A stretch of 64,000 nucleotides of DNA from Mucilaginibacter aquatilis. Lineage in GTDB: Bacteria > Bacteroidota > Bacteroidia > Sphingobacteriales > Sphingobacteriaceae. Shown piece by piece: positions 1 to 7,947 of the stretch. Location of the stretch: NCBI RefSeq assembly GCF_009755275.1, contig NZ_WQLA01000002.1:62001-126000 (forward strand), read 5' to 3'. Under the pieces are notes generated by a model. It did not search any database, was not told where the DNA came from, and saw nothing but the letters and a program-made list of their open reading frames with translations. The position numbers and the translations under genes were made by a program. Position 1 is the first letter of the stretch, and each line of letters starts with the position of its first letter.

Positions 1-10
1 AATTATTCTA

Positions 11-18
11 TAAATTTG
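11..18 (+). promoter_or_regulatory. putative -7 promoter box of the ter cluster
   Basis: The sequence TAAATTTG matches the Bacteroidota -7 consensus TAnnTTTG and lies about 50 bp before the first terD start codon. The matching -33 box would lie off the left edge, so the call rests on one element only. The short leader has no Shine-Dalgarno sequence. Confidence 0.35.
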
Positions 19-67
19 AATTACTTAAGAAACCTTTTATTAGATCACGAAACAAAATTAGTACACC

Positions 68-622
68 ATGGCAATTAACTTGCAAAAAGGACAGCGCGAA
101 ACCATCAACGCACCAAAATTTGTTGTTGGCTTAGGCTGGGATACCAACAGTTCTTCCACAGGGTCAGCATTTGATTTGGATGCCTCTGTTTTTATCATGG
201 GCGATAACAAAAAAATATTAGCCGATGAATTTTTTGTGTTTTACAACAATACTACTTCTCCGGATGGAGCTGTTGAGCATACCGGCGACAACCTTACCGG
301 CGCAGGCGATGGCGACGACGAGCAAATTAAAATTGACCTGTCGAAAATAGATTCGCGCGTTACCGAGATATGCATCGTGATTACCATACATGAGGCCGAA
401 AGCCGCCGCCAGAATTTTGGGCAGGTGCGTAACTCGTTCATCCGCATTTTTGATGCCGATACCAACACCGATTTGCTGAAATACGAACTAGAGGAAGACT
501 TTTCAATAGAAACAGCCGTTGAATTTGGCCGTATTTACAAGCGCAACAACGAGTGGAAATTTGAAGCCGTTGGTGCAGGTATGAAAGGCGGATTACAGGA
601 TTACTTAAATAAATACAACTAA
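68..622 (+). CDS. TerD family tellurite/stress resistance protein (copy 1)
   Basis: A 184-residue single TerD domain. The family binds calcium and functions in ter-mediated resistance to tellurite, phage and envelope stress; it is cytoplasmic. Diagnostic segments are the DLDASVF strand near residue 38, the acidic stretch around residues 60-90 (SPDGAVEHTGDN followed by GAGDGDDE) that holds the Ca2+ ligands, and the C-terminal FGRIYKRNNEWKFEAVG. Length is normal for TerD. It lies 7 bp upstream of a second terD and is presumably co-transcribed with it; more ter genes may lie left of the window. Confidence 0.93.
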   Translation: MAINLQKGQRETINAPKFVVGLGWDTNSSSTGSAFDLDASVFIMGDNKKILADEFFVFYNNTTSPDGAVEHTGDNLTGAGDGDDEQIKIDLSKIDSRVTEICIVITIHEAESRRQNFGQVRNSFIRIFDADTNTDLLKYELEEDFSIETAVEFGRIYKRNNEWKFEAVGAGMKGGLQDYLNKYN

Positions 623-629
623 ACCTAAT

Positions 630-1244
630 ATGGCAATTAATCTGGAAAAAGGGCAGCGCATTAGTCTTGAAAAAAGCAATGGTAGCAAGCTGCAAAATAT
701 ATGTGTAGGCATTAACTGGGGTGCTATTGAAAAAAAAGGCCTGTTTGGCATTGGCGGCAGCAAAGAAGCGGTTGACCTTGACGGCAGCTGCGCCCTGTTT
801 AACGCCAACAAGCAACTGGAAGAAGTAGTATACTTTGGCAACCTGAAATCAAAAAACGGCTCGGTTAAACATAGCGGCGACGATTTAACCGGAGATATGG
901 GCGGCGACGATGGTATTGACAACGAGGTAATAACGCTCGATCTGTCGAAACTTAATGAAAGCACCACATATGTAGCTTTTGTACTCAACAGTTTCCGCGG
1001 ACATGATTTTGGTAAAATTCCGTTTGCCTCTATACGAATTTACGAAGGTACACCTACACGTGTAAACGAGGTGTTTGCTAAATATGATATTGCCAACGGG
1101 CCAGGTTTTGCCGGTCACGTGAGTATGGTTATGGGCGTATTTTACAAACGTAACGGCGAGTGGAAGTTTAACGCCATTGGCGAGCCTACTAAAGACAAAA
1201 AACTGCAGGAAACCGTAAATACGGTAATGCAGCAGTATTTGTAA
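630..1244 (+). CDS. TerD family protein (copy 2)
   Basis: A 204-residue TerD-domain paralogue of the preceding gene; both begin MAINL-KGQR. It keeps the VDLDGSC strand, the SVKHSGDDLTGDMGGDDG acidic loop and the C-terminal FYKRNGEWKFNAIGEPT. It is about 20 residues longer than copy 1 because of an insertion near residues 30-40 (KKGLFGIGGSKE) and extra residues late in the domain. The 7-bp gap and the shared N terminus point to tandem duplication and co-translation. Confidence 0.92.
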   Translation: MAINLEKGQRISLEKSNGSKLQNICVGINWGAIEKKGLFGIGGSKEAVDLDGSCALFNANKQLEEVVYFGNLKSKNGSVKHSGDDLTGDMGGDDGIDNEVITLDLSKLNESTTYVAFVLNSFRGHDFGKIPFASIRIYEGTPTRVNEVFAKYDIANGPGFAGHVSMVMGVFYKRNGEWKFNAIGEPTKDKKLQETVNTVMQQYL

Positions 1245-1254
1245 GCCCCATCCA

Positions 1255-1352
1255 ACCCTCCCCGGGAGGGAGGGCTTTTTATAATTTATAACTTAAAAAG
1301 TTTATCCCCGCAACTTTTAAAAGTCTCCCCTCCCGGGGGAGATTAAAGGGGG
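1255..1352. repeat. palindromic GC-rich intergenic repeat
   Basis: Between terD copy 2 and telA lie two GC-rich palindromes: CCCTCCCGGGAGGGAGGG near 1257, and CTCCCCTCCCGGGGGAG followed by ATTAAAGGGGGCT near 1325-1352. They are separated by an A+T-rich stretch containing AACTTTTAAAAGTCTC. The same AAAAGTCTCCC segment recurs in inverted orientation at 3462-3490, beyond the next two genes. This looks like a dispersed palindromic repeat family rather than a simple terminator, although the first palindrome followed by TTTTT could also stop transcription. Confidence 0.6.
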
Positions 1353-1359
1353 CTATATT

Positions 1360-2469
1360 ATGGAAATGGAAAACAACCTGCCACCCGTTCCTGAAACGAG
1401 CTTGGTTAGTAATAAAATAGATAAAGAGGGTAACGTAAACCTTGACCAAATCACTACCGACGACGTTAAAAAATATGAGAGCGTTAACAAAGACCTTAAC
1501 CCGGCCGATGTAAACTCCATATTAAACTATGGTGCCGACATACAAGGCTCAATGGAAAAGTACAGTAACCAGTTCTTGTCATCGGTACGTACATATAACT
1601 CGGGCGAGGTTGGTTTACTGGTGAACGAACTGCTTACCGAGCTTAATTATATTGATATTGATGAGCTGAATCAAAATGCGTTCAGTCGTTTCATAGCCGG
1701 TATACCGTTTCTTAAAAAAATGGTATTTGATGCTAAAAAGCTTTTTCAGAAATACGACACCGTTGTTAACAATATCGATAAAATCACCAATAAAATTAAA
1801 GCCGGTCGTGTAAACTCCATTAAAGATAATGCCTCGCTGCAAACCATGTTTGATAGCAATGTAGGCTACATTAAACAAATGGAGGAGCTGATTATAGCCG
1901 GACAGATCAAATACCAGGAGCTAAGCGAAAAGCTGGCAGTAATGGATGGTAACCCGGCAGCGTATCAAGATTACGAAATTGCCGATATGCGCGATTTTGT
2001 GAACCGACTTGACAAACGTCTGGCCGATATGAAAGTGGTGCGGTTTATTATGCTGCAATCATTAGCGCAAATACGCGTGGTGCAAAGCAACAATACATCA
2101 ATTGCCGAAAAGGCCCAATCAATAGTTACTACCACCATACCGGTATGGAAAAACCAGCTTACTATTGCCGTGGCCTTGCATCGCCAAAAGCAAAACGTGG
2201 AGATGCAGAAAAAAATATCGGACACTACCAATACCATTTTGCAAAAGAATGCCGAGCTGCTTAAACAAAACAGTATTGATGTTGCGCGCGAAAACGAGAA
2301 AACAGTAGTATCAATCGATACATTGAAACGCACAACCCAATCATTAATAGAAACCCTTAACGAGGTTAAGCAAATACATGAGCAAGGCGCTCAAAATCGC
2401 AAGGTATTAAACACCGAGCTTGCCACGCTTGAAACAGAACTTAAGAAGGGCGTAACCAACGCCAGCTAA
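1360..2469 (+). CDS. TelA/KlaA toxic anion resistance protein
   Basis: A 369-residue, largely alpha-helical protein of the TelA family, associated with tellurite and other toxic anion or stress resistance; the mechanism is unclear. The family pattern is visible: an N-terminal segment with DVNSILNYGADIQGSMEKYSNQFL (residues about 50-75), the central FDAKKLFQKYDTVVNNIDKITNKI helices, and MLQSLAQIRVVQSNNTSIAEKAQSI late in the protein. The C-terminal 90 residues are a coiled coil. There is no signal peptide. It follows the terD pair on the same strand and is 9 bp upstream of an unknown gene, so all four probably act in one ter-type stress response. Confidence 0.9.
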   Translation: MEMENNLPPVPETSLVSNKIDKEGNVNLDQITTDDVKKYESVNKDLNPADVNSILNYGADIQGSMEKYSNQFLSSVRTYNSGEVGLLVNELLTELNYIDIDELNQNAFSRFIAGIPFLKKMVFDAKKLFQKYDTVVNNIDKITNKIKAGRVNSIKDNASLQTMFDSNVGYIKQMEELIIAGQIKYQELSEKLAVMDGNPAAYQDYEIADMRDFVNRLDKRLADMKVVRFIMLQSLAQIRVVQSNNTSIAEKAQSIVTTTIPVWKNQLTIAVALHRQKQNVEMQKKISDTTNTILQKNAELLKQNSIDVARENEKTVVSIDTLKRTTQSLIETLNEVKQIHEQGAQNRKVLNTELATLETELKKGVTNAS

Positions 2470-2478
2470 CAAACGCTG

Positions 2479-3441
2479 ATGGATGAGAACAGGCGAAATA
2501 TATTAATTGAATCTACCCGGGCACTAAGCAAGCTGCACCTGCTTGCCGCATTTTTTGCCGATGAGATTGTGATGAAAGTATATGTAAGGAGCCAGGTTAT
2601 CCATCAGCTGTTTGAAAACAATTCAGAGCTCGATGTTAACAAACTCGAGCTTTTTCATTTGCAGTTTACTGATACGGTAATTGAACTGCTTCGTAAAATT
2701 AAAAAGAGCAACGAGCGCAACGTAAGTTTGCTTTTTGATGAAATACAGGTTAACGCCGATATGATCACACGCTTGGAAGCTTCCAGCTACTCAGAAAACG
2801 ATTACCGTTTAGAAAAACAGCGGCAGGCTCTCAAAATTAATAACTCGTTACGCAAGCTATACGAGGTTTTGAGTCACGATAGCAGCGAATACCCGTTTTC
2901 TAAAAACATCAACTCGTTCAGCGCGCGTTTTGCCTCGGGCTTTTACCCAACCGTTGAAGCCGATGTACTGGCTAAACTCACTCAATACGAGCCTAATGAG
3001 GTTTACACTAATGCCCATGCTGTAATTCAGCGCAAATTAATGGGCTTGTTGTGCAAATATGATTTTAAAAGCGAGTTTTACAGCGGGCTTAAAAGCGGAA
3101 GCTTAATTATAGAAGTATTCCGCATTAAGGAACCTGATATTTATTACATCTTTTATCCGTCGCGCAACTTGTTTTTATTGTGCGATGCTGCCGAGATACA
3201 GGATATTAATAACAGCATTGCCCTTGATAAGCCCGATACGCTGGTACAAGAGTTAAAAAACCGTAACGACCAATTGCACAGCAGCGTAGCCATAACCAAA
3301 ACTTTTTTACCCAACGAAATCCGTAATTTACTGGCCGACCACTACAAAAAAATCTCCGACATTAACTTCCTGCAAAACATGAGCAATTTTGATACGCAGG
3401 CTAATGTGCTAAAGGCTATGCTGAATACAGATTTGATGTGA
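2479..3441 (+). CDS. unknown helical protein in the ter cluster
   Basis: A 320-residue protein I do not recognise. It has no signal peptide or obvious membrane segment. The first 130 residues look like a charged helical bundle (SESTRALSKLHLLAAFFADEI-like helices) and the remainder is mixed alpha/beta with several Tyr-rich stretches (EPDIYYIFYPSRNLF). There is no recognisable catalytic motif. Its 9-bp spacing from telA suggests translation from the same mRNA, so it may be an accessory subunit of the TelA/TerD response; that is inference from position only. Confidence 0.7.
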   Translation: MDENRRNILIESTRALSKLHLLAAFFADEIVMKVYVRSQVIHQLFENNSELDVNKLELFHLQFTDTVIELLRKIKKSNERNVSLLFDEIQVNADMITRLEASSYSENDYRLEKQRQALKINNSLRKLYEVLSHDSSEYPFSKNINSFSARFASGFYPTVEADVLAKLTQYEPNEVYTNAHAVIQRKLMGLLCKYDFKSEFYSGLKSGSLIIEVFRIKEPDIYYIFYPSRNLFLLCDAAEIQDINNSIALDKPDTLVQELKNRNDQLHSSVAITKTFLPNEIRNLLADHYKKISDINFLQNMSNFDTQANVLKAMLNTDLM

Positions 3442-3451
3442 TAAAAGCCAC

Positions 3452-3491
3452 TTCTAAGCCGCCCTCGGAGGGGGAGACTTTTTAAAAGCTT
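3452..3491. repeat. GC-rich palindromic repeat, inverted relative to 1311-1350
   Basis: The segment GCCGCCCTCGGAGGGGGAGACTTTTTAAAAGC contains the reverse complement of the AAAAGTCTCCCCTCCCGG motif found before telA. The telA and unknown gene pair is therefore flanked by inverted copies of the same repeat. Confidence 0.55.
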
Positions 3492-3511
3492 TTTAAGCTA
3501 TCTGTCCCCTC

Positions 3512-3602
3512 ATGTCATCTCGAACGATAGTGAGAGATCCTGTTCGTGTTGCAAAGCATGTCCGCTCTAACAAGATTTCTCCTAATAGTCGAAACGACAT
3601 AG
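3512..3602. repeat. TGTCATCTCGA... long inverted repeat
   Basis: A near-perfect long palindrome. The left end TGTCATCTCGAACGATAGTGAGA mirrors the right end TCTCCTAATAGTCGAAACGACA, and AGATCCTGTT mirrors AACAAGATTTCT, with a central loop of about 25 bp. This is the type of short dispersed intergenic repeat (often written TGTCATTTCGA...GAAATGACA) common in Sphingobacteriaceae and Flavobacteria. It lies between the convergent unknown gene and folP and may also form a transcriptional hairpin. Confidence 0.65.
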
Positions 3603-3603
3603 T

Positions 3604-4467
3604 TTATAAAGAATTTTTCTTCGCCATTTCCCAAATCTTCACCGCCTCTACAGCCTCCTTCACATCATGCACACGCAAAATATTAGCTCCTTTAGTAAGG
3701 GCAATTGTATTTAAAACCGTAGTACCGTTCAAGGCATCGGCGGCAGTACCACCCAGTAAACCATAAATCATACGCTTACGCGATATGCCCACCAACACAG
3801 GCGATTCCAACATATCAAAATCCTGTAAACGGTTTATCAACGCATAACTCTGCTCGGCTGTTTTGGCAAAGCCAAAGCCCGGATCAAGTATTACATCATG
3901 CACGCCCAGCGCGCGTATTTTTTCATAACGTAAAACCAAATGGTCAAACACTTCGCTAAATACATCCCGGTATTGCGCCTGCTGTACCATGGTTTGCGGC
4001 GTGCCTTTCATGTGCATTAAAATATAAGGCACTTGCAGGCGGGCAACGGTGTCAAACATATTAGCATCCAAATCGCCACCGCCAATATCATTAATAATGT
4101 GTGCCCCTGCTTTGATGGCTGCTTCGGCAACCTCAGCACGAAAGGTATCAATAGAAAGTACAGCCTCGGGGTATTGCTTAACAATTGCATAAACGGCTGG
4201 CAGTAAACGGTCAAGCTCCTCCTGAACTGAAATATCTGCAGCGCCCGGACGGGATGAATATGCCCCCAAATCCAGCATCAATGCCCCGTCAGCAAGCATT
4301 TTACCGGCTTGCTGCACGGCCAATTCAACGTCAGGCTTCCTGCTGCCTTCAAAGAAAGAATCGGGCGTTAGGTTTATAATGCCCATAACCTGCGGTGTGC
4401 TTAAATCAATAAGCCTGCCGCCTGCGTTAATGGTTGCCTTTTTATTAAAAACTGTATCTTTAGCCAT
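3604..4467 (-). CDS. folP: dihydropteroate synthase
   Basis: A 287-residue cytoplasmic TIM-barrel enzyme that joins para-aminobenzoate to hydroxymethyl-dihydropterin diphosphate in folate synthesis; it is the sulfonamide target. Signatures: MGIINLTPDSFFEG (residues about 28-41, first DHPS motif), LDLGAYSSRPGA, the INDIGGG strand, ILDPGFGFAKT with the catalytic-site Asp/Gly loop, and GISRKRMIYGLLG. The C-terminal RVHDVKEAVEAVKIW is also typical. Length is normal. It is transcribed divergently from the DUF1599 gene with a 59-bp gap. Confidence 0.96.
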   Translation of the reverse strand: MAKDTVFNKKATINAGGRLIDLSTPQVMGIINLTPDSFFEGSRKPDVELAVQQAGKMLADGALMLDLGAYSSRPGAADISVQEELDRLLPAVYAIVKQYPEAVLSIDTFRAEVAEAAIKAGAHIINDIGGGDLDANMFDTVARLQVPYILMHMKGTPQTMVQQAQYRDVFSEVFDHLVLRYEKIRALGVHDVILDPGFGFAKTAEQSYALINRLQDFDMLESPVLVGISRKRMIYGLLGGTAADALNGTTVLNTIALTKGANILRVHDVKEAVEAVKIWEMAKKNSL

Positions 4468-4526
4468 TTACTACGGGTTTAACTGCCCGGGTGTAAATAT
4501 CGTTACAAAAATTAATTTCTACCGTT

Positions 4527-5072
4527 TTGAGCAATACCGCATCCGAATACGAAGCTGTTATAAATAACTGCCGGTCGCTTTTTATTAAAAAAACAAGCGA
4601 TTACGGCACTGCATGGCGCATTCTTCGTCCTTCATCCATAACCGATCAAATATTTATAAAAGCGCAGCGCATTCGTACCCTCGAGGAAAAAAAGGTATCA
4701 AAAGTAGGTGATGATGTTACCGGCGAATACATTGGCATTATTAACTACTGTATTATTGCCATGATGCAGCTGGAACTTAATGACGATGCCCCCTATGAGC
4801 TTCCGGTTGAGCAGGTAAGCCAGTTATTTGATAGATACGTGAACGAAACGCGCGACCTGATGTTTGCTAAAAATCATGATTATGGCGAGGCCTGGCGCGA
4901 TATGCGTATTAGCTCACTTACTGATTTAATACTCATGAAAATATTGCGTGTTAAACAAATAGAAGATAACCAGGGCCAAACGGTAGTATCAGAAGGCGTA
5001 AAAGCTAACTACCAGGACATGCTGAATTATTCTGTTTTTGCACTAATCAAACTTAGCCACCCAGCCCCCTGA
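4527..5072 (+). CDS. DUF1599 (nucleotide modification associated domain 1) protein
   Basis: A 181-residue protein with two DUF1599 repeats. Each contains a KTSDYGTAWRILR or KNHDYGEAWRDMR motif (residues about 22-34 and 113-125) and an IRTLEE / VKQIEDN follow-up. The family is distantly related to nucleotide-pocket MazG-like helical folds; its function is not established. The start is TTG: homologues begin about ten residues before the first helix, and no in-frame ATG occurs until around residue 80. The C-terminal HPAP and the stop codon are supplied by the palindromic repeat at 5061-5081, so the native C terminus may have been replaced. Confidence 0.85.
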   Translation: MSNTASEYEAVINNCRSLFIKKTSDYGTAWRILRPSSITDQIFIKAQRIRTLEEKKVSKVGDDVTGEYIGIINYCIIAMMQLELNDDAPYELPVEQVSQLFDRYVNETRDLMFAKNHDYGEAWRDMRISSLTDLILMKILRVKQIEDNQGQTVVSEGVKANYQDMLNYSVFALIKLSHPAP

Positions 5073-5170
5073 AGGGGGAGTGTTGACTCGCTTAAATATA
5101 TTCCCTTTTATAATGACCTCCGCATCTAAACAATATACATCAACTTCTACTCCCCCTTCAGGGGGCTGGG
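5061..5170. repeat. pair of inverted CCCCCTTCAGGGGG palindromic repeats
   Basis: Positions 5061-5081 read CCAGCCCCCTGAAGGGGGAGT, itself palindromic at its core. Positions 5149-5170 hold its reverse complement (ACTCCCCCTTCAGGGGG then CTGG). The roughly 67-bp interval holds the start codon of the next gene. The left copy provides the last codons of the DUF1599 gene and the right copy is translated as TPPSGGWG in the DoxX-like protein. A third copy lies inside radA at 28280-28301. Confidence 0.8.
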
Positions 5171-6309
5171 GGGTATGGCTTTGCCGCCTCTTGGTTGGCC
5201 TCCTCTTCATTTTTTCGGGCTTAATAAAGGCAAATGATCCTTTGGGTTTTTCTTATAAGCTGGAGGAGTATTTTGAAGTATTTCATGTAACTTTTTTAAA
5301 TGATCTTGCGCTAAGCCTGTCAATAATTTTGTGTGCGCTGGAAATGATACTGGGGTTTGCGCTGCTTATAGGCATCCGTGTTAATGCAATTGTTTGGGGC
5401 TTGCTGCTGTTGATTATCTTTTTCGGCTTCCTTACATTTTATTCTGCATTTTTTAAGGTTGTACAAACCTGCGGCTGTTTTGGGGATGCTATTCCGCTTA
5501 CACCCTGGGAATCCTTTGGTAAGGATATGGCCTTGCTCGTTTTGGTGTTGGTGCTGTTCTTTAACCGCCATCAAATACGTCCGCTGGTAAGCCATAAGGC
5601 CGAAGTGCGGTGGTTAGTTGCGGCCGTTATTATTTCACTAGGCGTTGGTTTTTATACTTACAATTTTTTACCCGTTATAGATTTTTTGCCCTACAAAATT
5701 GGCAACAACATTCCTGACGAGATGAAAACTCCACCAGGAGCTGTGCCTGATGAATTTGAGTTGACCTACCTGCTTAAAAACAAAAAATCGGGCGCTACAA
5801 AAACCGTTAGCGACAAAGAATATCTTAAAAGCGGCATTTGGAAGGATGCCAGCTGGGAAGTACAAGGCGACCCTGAACGCCGCTTGGTTAAAAAAGGTTT
5901 CGAACCCAAAATACGCGACCTGGGCATACAAGACGGGCAAGGCAACGATTATACGCAGGAATTGCTCAGCAACCCGTTTTATAACCTTATGGTTGTGGCT
6001 TATGATTTAAGGCATACTAACGTTGAAGCATTGGGCAGGCTGAATGCCTTGGCTATTAATCTTACCCAAAACTATAATATTCGCACGGTGCTGCTAACAG
6101 CAGCCTCCCCTGCGGATGCTCAGGCTTTCAGCAAAAAGCATCGTTTGGCGTTTGAAATATTTCATGCTGACGGCGTGCCTTTAAAAACCATGGTGAGGGC
6201 CAACCCTGGAATTATGCTGCTAAAAAACGGCACCGTAATTAACAAATGGCACCACCATACGATGCCCGATTACGATGCGCTGGTAAAAAAATATCTGCAA
6301 AAACAGTAA
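5113..6309 (+). CDS. BT_3928-like DoxX-family membrane protein
   Basis: A 398-residue inner-membrane protein. After a short N-terminal tail, four to five hydrophobic helices span about residues 20-155 in a DoxX/MauE-like arrangement, with a conserved Cys pair in VQTCGCFGDAIPLTP. A further helix follows near residue 180. The rest is periplasmic or cytosolic and ends in a thioredoxin-like module (residues about 295-395) without a CxxC. The family is predicted to be linked to redox or methylamine-dehydrogenase-type maturation. I chose ATG 5113 over an upstream TTG at 5080 because the upstream one overlaps the repeat. Residues about 15-22 (TPPSGGWG) are encoded by the palindromic repeat. Confidence 0.85.
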   Translation: MTSASKQYTSTSTPPSGGWGVWLCRLLVGLLFIFSGLIKANDPLGFSYKLEEYFEVFHVTFLNDLALSLSIILCALEMILGFALLIGIRVNAIVWGLLLLIIFFGFLTFYSAFFKVVQTCGCFGDAIPLTPWESFGKDMALLVLVLVLFFNRHQIRPLVSHKAEVRWLVAAVIISLGVGFYTYNFLPVIDFLPYKIGNNIPDEMKTPPGAVPDEFELTYLLKNKKSGATKTVSDKEYLKSGIWKDASWEVQGDPERRLVKKGFEPKIRDLGIQDGQGNDYTQELLSNPFYNLMVVAYDLRHTNVEALGRLNALAINLTQNYNIRTVLLTAASPADAQAFSKKHRLAFEIFHADGVPLKTMVRANPGIMLLKNGTVINKWHHHTMPDYDALVKKYLQKQ

Positions 6310-6313
6310 AATA

Positions 6314-7375
6314 ATGCTACGCTACCTCATCCGCAAAATTGGTTATAGTGCGGCAGTAATGCTGGGCATTGTGGTAGTAGTATTTTTTCTGTTCAACATT
6401 TTACCGGTTGACCCAGCCCGCATGACCCAAGGGCAGCGTGCCGATGTACAATCGCTCGAAGCAGTGCGTAAGGAATTTGGCCTGGATAAGCCCTTGCCGG
6501 TTCAATTTGCCTATTATCTGAATGATCTATCACCTGTTGGCTTACACGCCCGCACGCTTGAAGAGCGGGAACGTTATGGCTATGTGCAGTTGTTCCCGGT
6601 ATCAAATACACATGTAATTGCCCTAAAATGGCCATATCTGCGCCGGTCATACCAAACCCATAAAGAGGTTGGTGAGCTATTGCTCGATGTTATACCAAAC
6701 ACGTTGATACTGGCCGTTTTGGCTATGACTATGGCGGTTATACTTGGGGTGTTACTTGGCGTGCTGAGTGCCGTGCATCAAAATACATGGATAGACCGCC
6801 TTGCCGTAGGCTTTTCGGTATTGGGTATTTCGGCACCATCATTTTTTGCGGGTATAATAATAGCCTGGCTATTTGGTTTTGTATTGAGCCACTATACCGG
6901 CCTCAACATGACCGGTAGTTTGTACAGCTACGATCCGTTCAAAGGCGAAGTACTAACCTGGAGCAATGTAATTTTACCGGCTGTTACGCTGGGCTTGCGC
7001 CCGCTTGCCATTATTGTACAGCTTACACGCAGTTCAATGCTCGAAGTGCTGGCTCAGGATTATATTCGCACCGCAAAAGCAAAAGGATTGAGTCGGAACG
7101 CCATTGTTTATCGTCACGCGTTACCCAATGCTTTAAACCCGGTTATTACCGCTATTGCAAACTGGTTTGCTTCGCTGCTGGCAGGTTCATTTTTTGTAGA
7201 ATATGTATTTGGTTATAACGGCTTGGGCAAGGTAACGGTTGATGCGCTCGAAATGTCAGATTTTCCGGTTATCATCGGTTCTATACTATTTATTGCTTTT
7301 ATATTTGTGGTTATAAATATTTTGGTTGATTTACTTTATGTGTGGATTGACCCACGTGTAAAGTTCAACTCGTAA
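6314..7375 (+). CDS. DppB/OppB-type ABC transporter permease
   Basis: A 353-residue inner-membrane permease of a peptide/nickel-type ABC importer. The N-terminal LIRKIGYSAAVMLGIVVVVFFLFNILPVDPAR segment is typical, followed by a long loop (residues about 35-115) and five more helices. The EAA motif region reads RTAKAKGLSRNAIVYRHALPNALNPVI (about residues 252-278). It begins 4 bp after the DoxX-like gene. No partner permease, ATPase or binding protein is adjacent, so the transporter must be completed elsewhere. Confidence 0.9.
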   Translation: MLRYLIRKIGYSAAVMLGIVVVVFFLFNILPVDPARMTQGQRADVQSLEAVRKEFGLDKPLPVQFAYYLNDLSPVGLHARTLEERERYGYVQLFPVSNTHVIALKWPYLRRSYQTHKEVGELLLDVIPNTLILAVLAMTMAVILGVLLGVLSAVHQNTWIDRLAVGFSVLGISAPSFFAGIIIAWLFGFVLSHYTGLNMTGSLYSYDPFKGEVLTWSNVILPAVTLGLRPLAIIVQLTRSSMLEVLAQDYIRTAKAKGLSRNAIVYRHALPNALNPVITAIANWFASLLAGSFFVEYVFGYNGLGKVTVDALEMSDFPVIIGSILFIAFIFVVINILVDLLYVWIDPRVKFNS

Positions 7376-7407
7376 CAGCCACACATAATCAGCTTAATAA
7401 TTTTTAC

Positions 7408-7923
7408 ATGGCACGCATTTTTTTAATTGGTTATATGGGCAGCGGCAAAACCACGCTTGGCCGCAAACTGGCAACCCGCCTAAATTATCAATTTATTGAT
7501 CTGGACCATGTGCTGGAAGAGCAAGCCGGTATGACCATTGCCGAATACTTTGCCAGTTTTAGCGAAACTGCTTTCCGCGTGGCGGAATCAGAAATATTAA
7601 AAAGCACCGCCTATCCCGAAAATGCAGTAATATCAACCGGTGGCGGCCTGCCGTGCTTTTTTGATAATATGGAGTGGATGAACGCGAATGGTACCACGCT
7701 GTATATAAACCTTAACCCAAAAGCATTAATAAGCCGTTTAGGCAATAATAAAGACGACCGCCCCATTTTACGTGATAAACATGGCGATGAGCTATTAGCA
7801 TTTATTACCGAGAAGCTGGAAGAAAGAAATGCATTCTACCTAAAAGCAAACCTAATAGCGGATGGCCTGAACCTCACAGCTGAAAGGGCAGCTGCATTGA
7901 TTGCCGAAAAAACTGAATTATAG
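7408..7923 (+). CDS. aroK: shikimate kinase
   Basis: A 171-residue P-loop kinase that phosphorylates shikimate at the 3-hydroxyl with ATP in aromatic amino acid synthesis. Visible: Walker A GYMGSGKTT at residues 8-16, the shikimate-binding DLDHVLEE (D32/D34 region), GGGLP after VIST, and the lid/adenine loop NKDDRPIL with Arg. Length matches the family. It lies 32 bp after the permease gene and is probably part of the same transcript, with no obvious functional connection. Confidence 0.95.
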   Translation: MARIFLIGYMGSGKTTLGRKLATRLNYQFIDLDHVLEEQAGMTIAEYFASFSETAFRVAESEILKSTAYPENAVISTGGGLPCFFDNMEWMNANGTTLYINLNPKALISRLGNNKDDRPILRDKHGDELLAFITEKLEERNAFYLKANLIADGLNLTAERAAALIAEKTEL

Positions 7924-7947
7924 CATCCTATTGCTTTAAGAAGCTAA

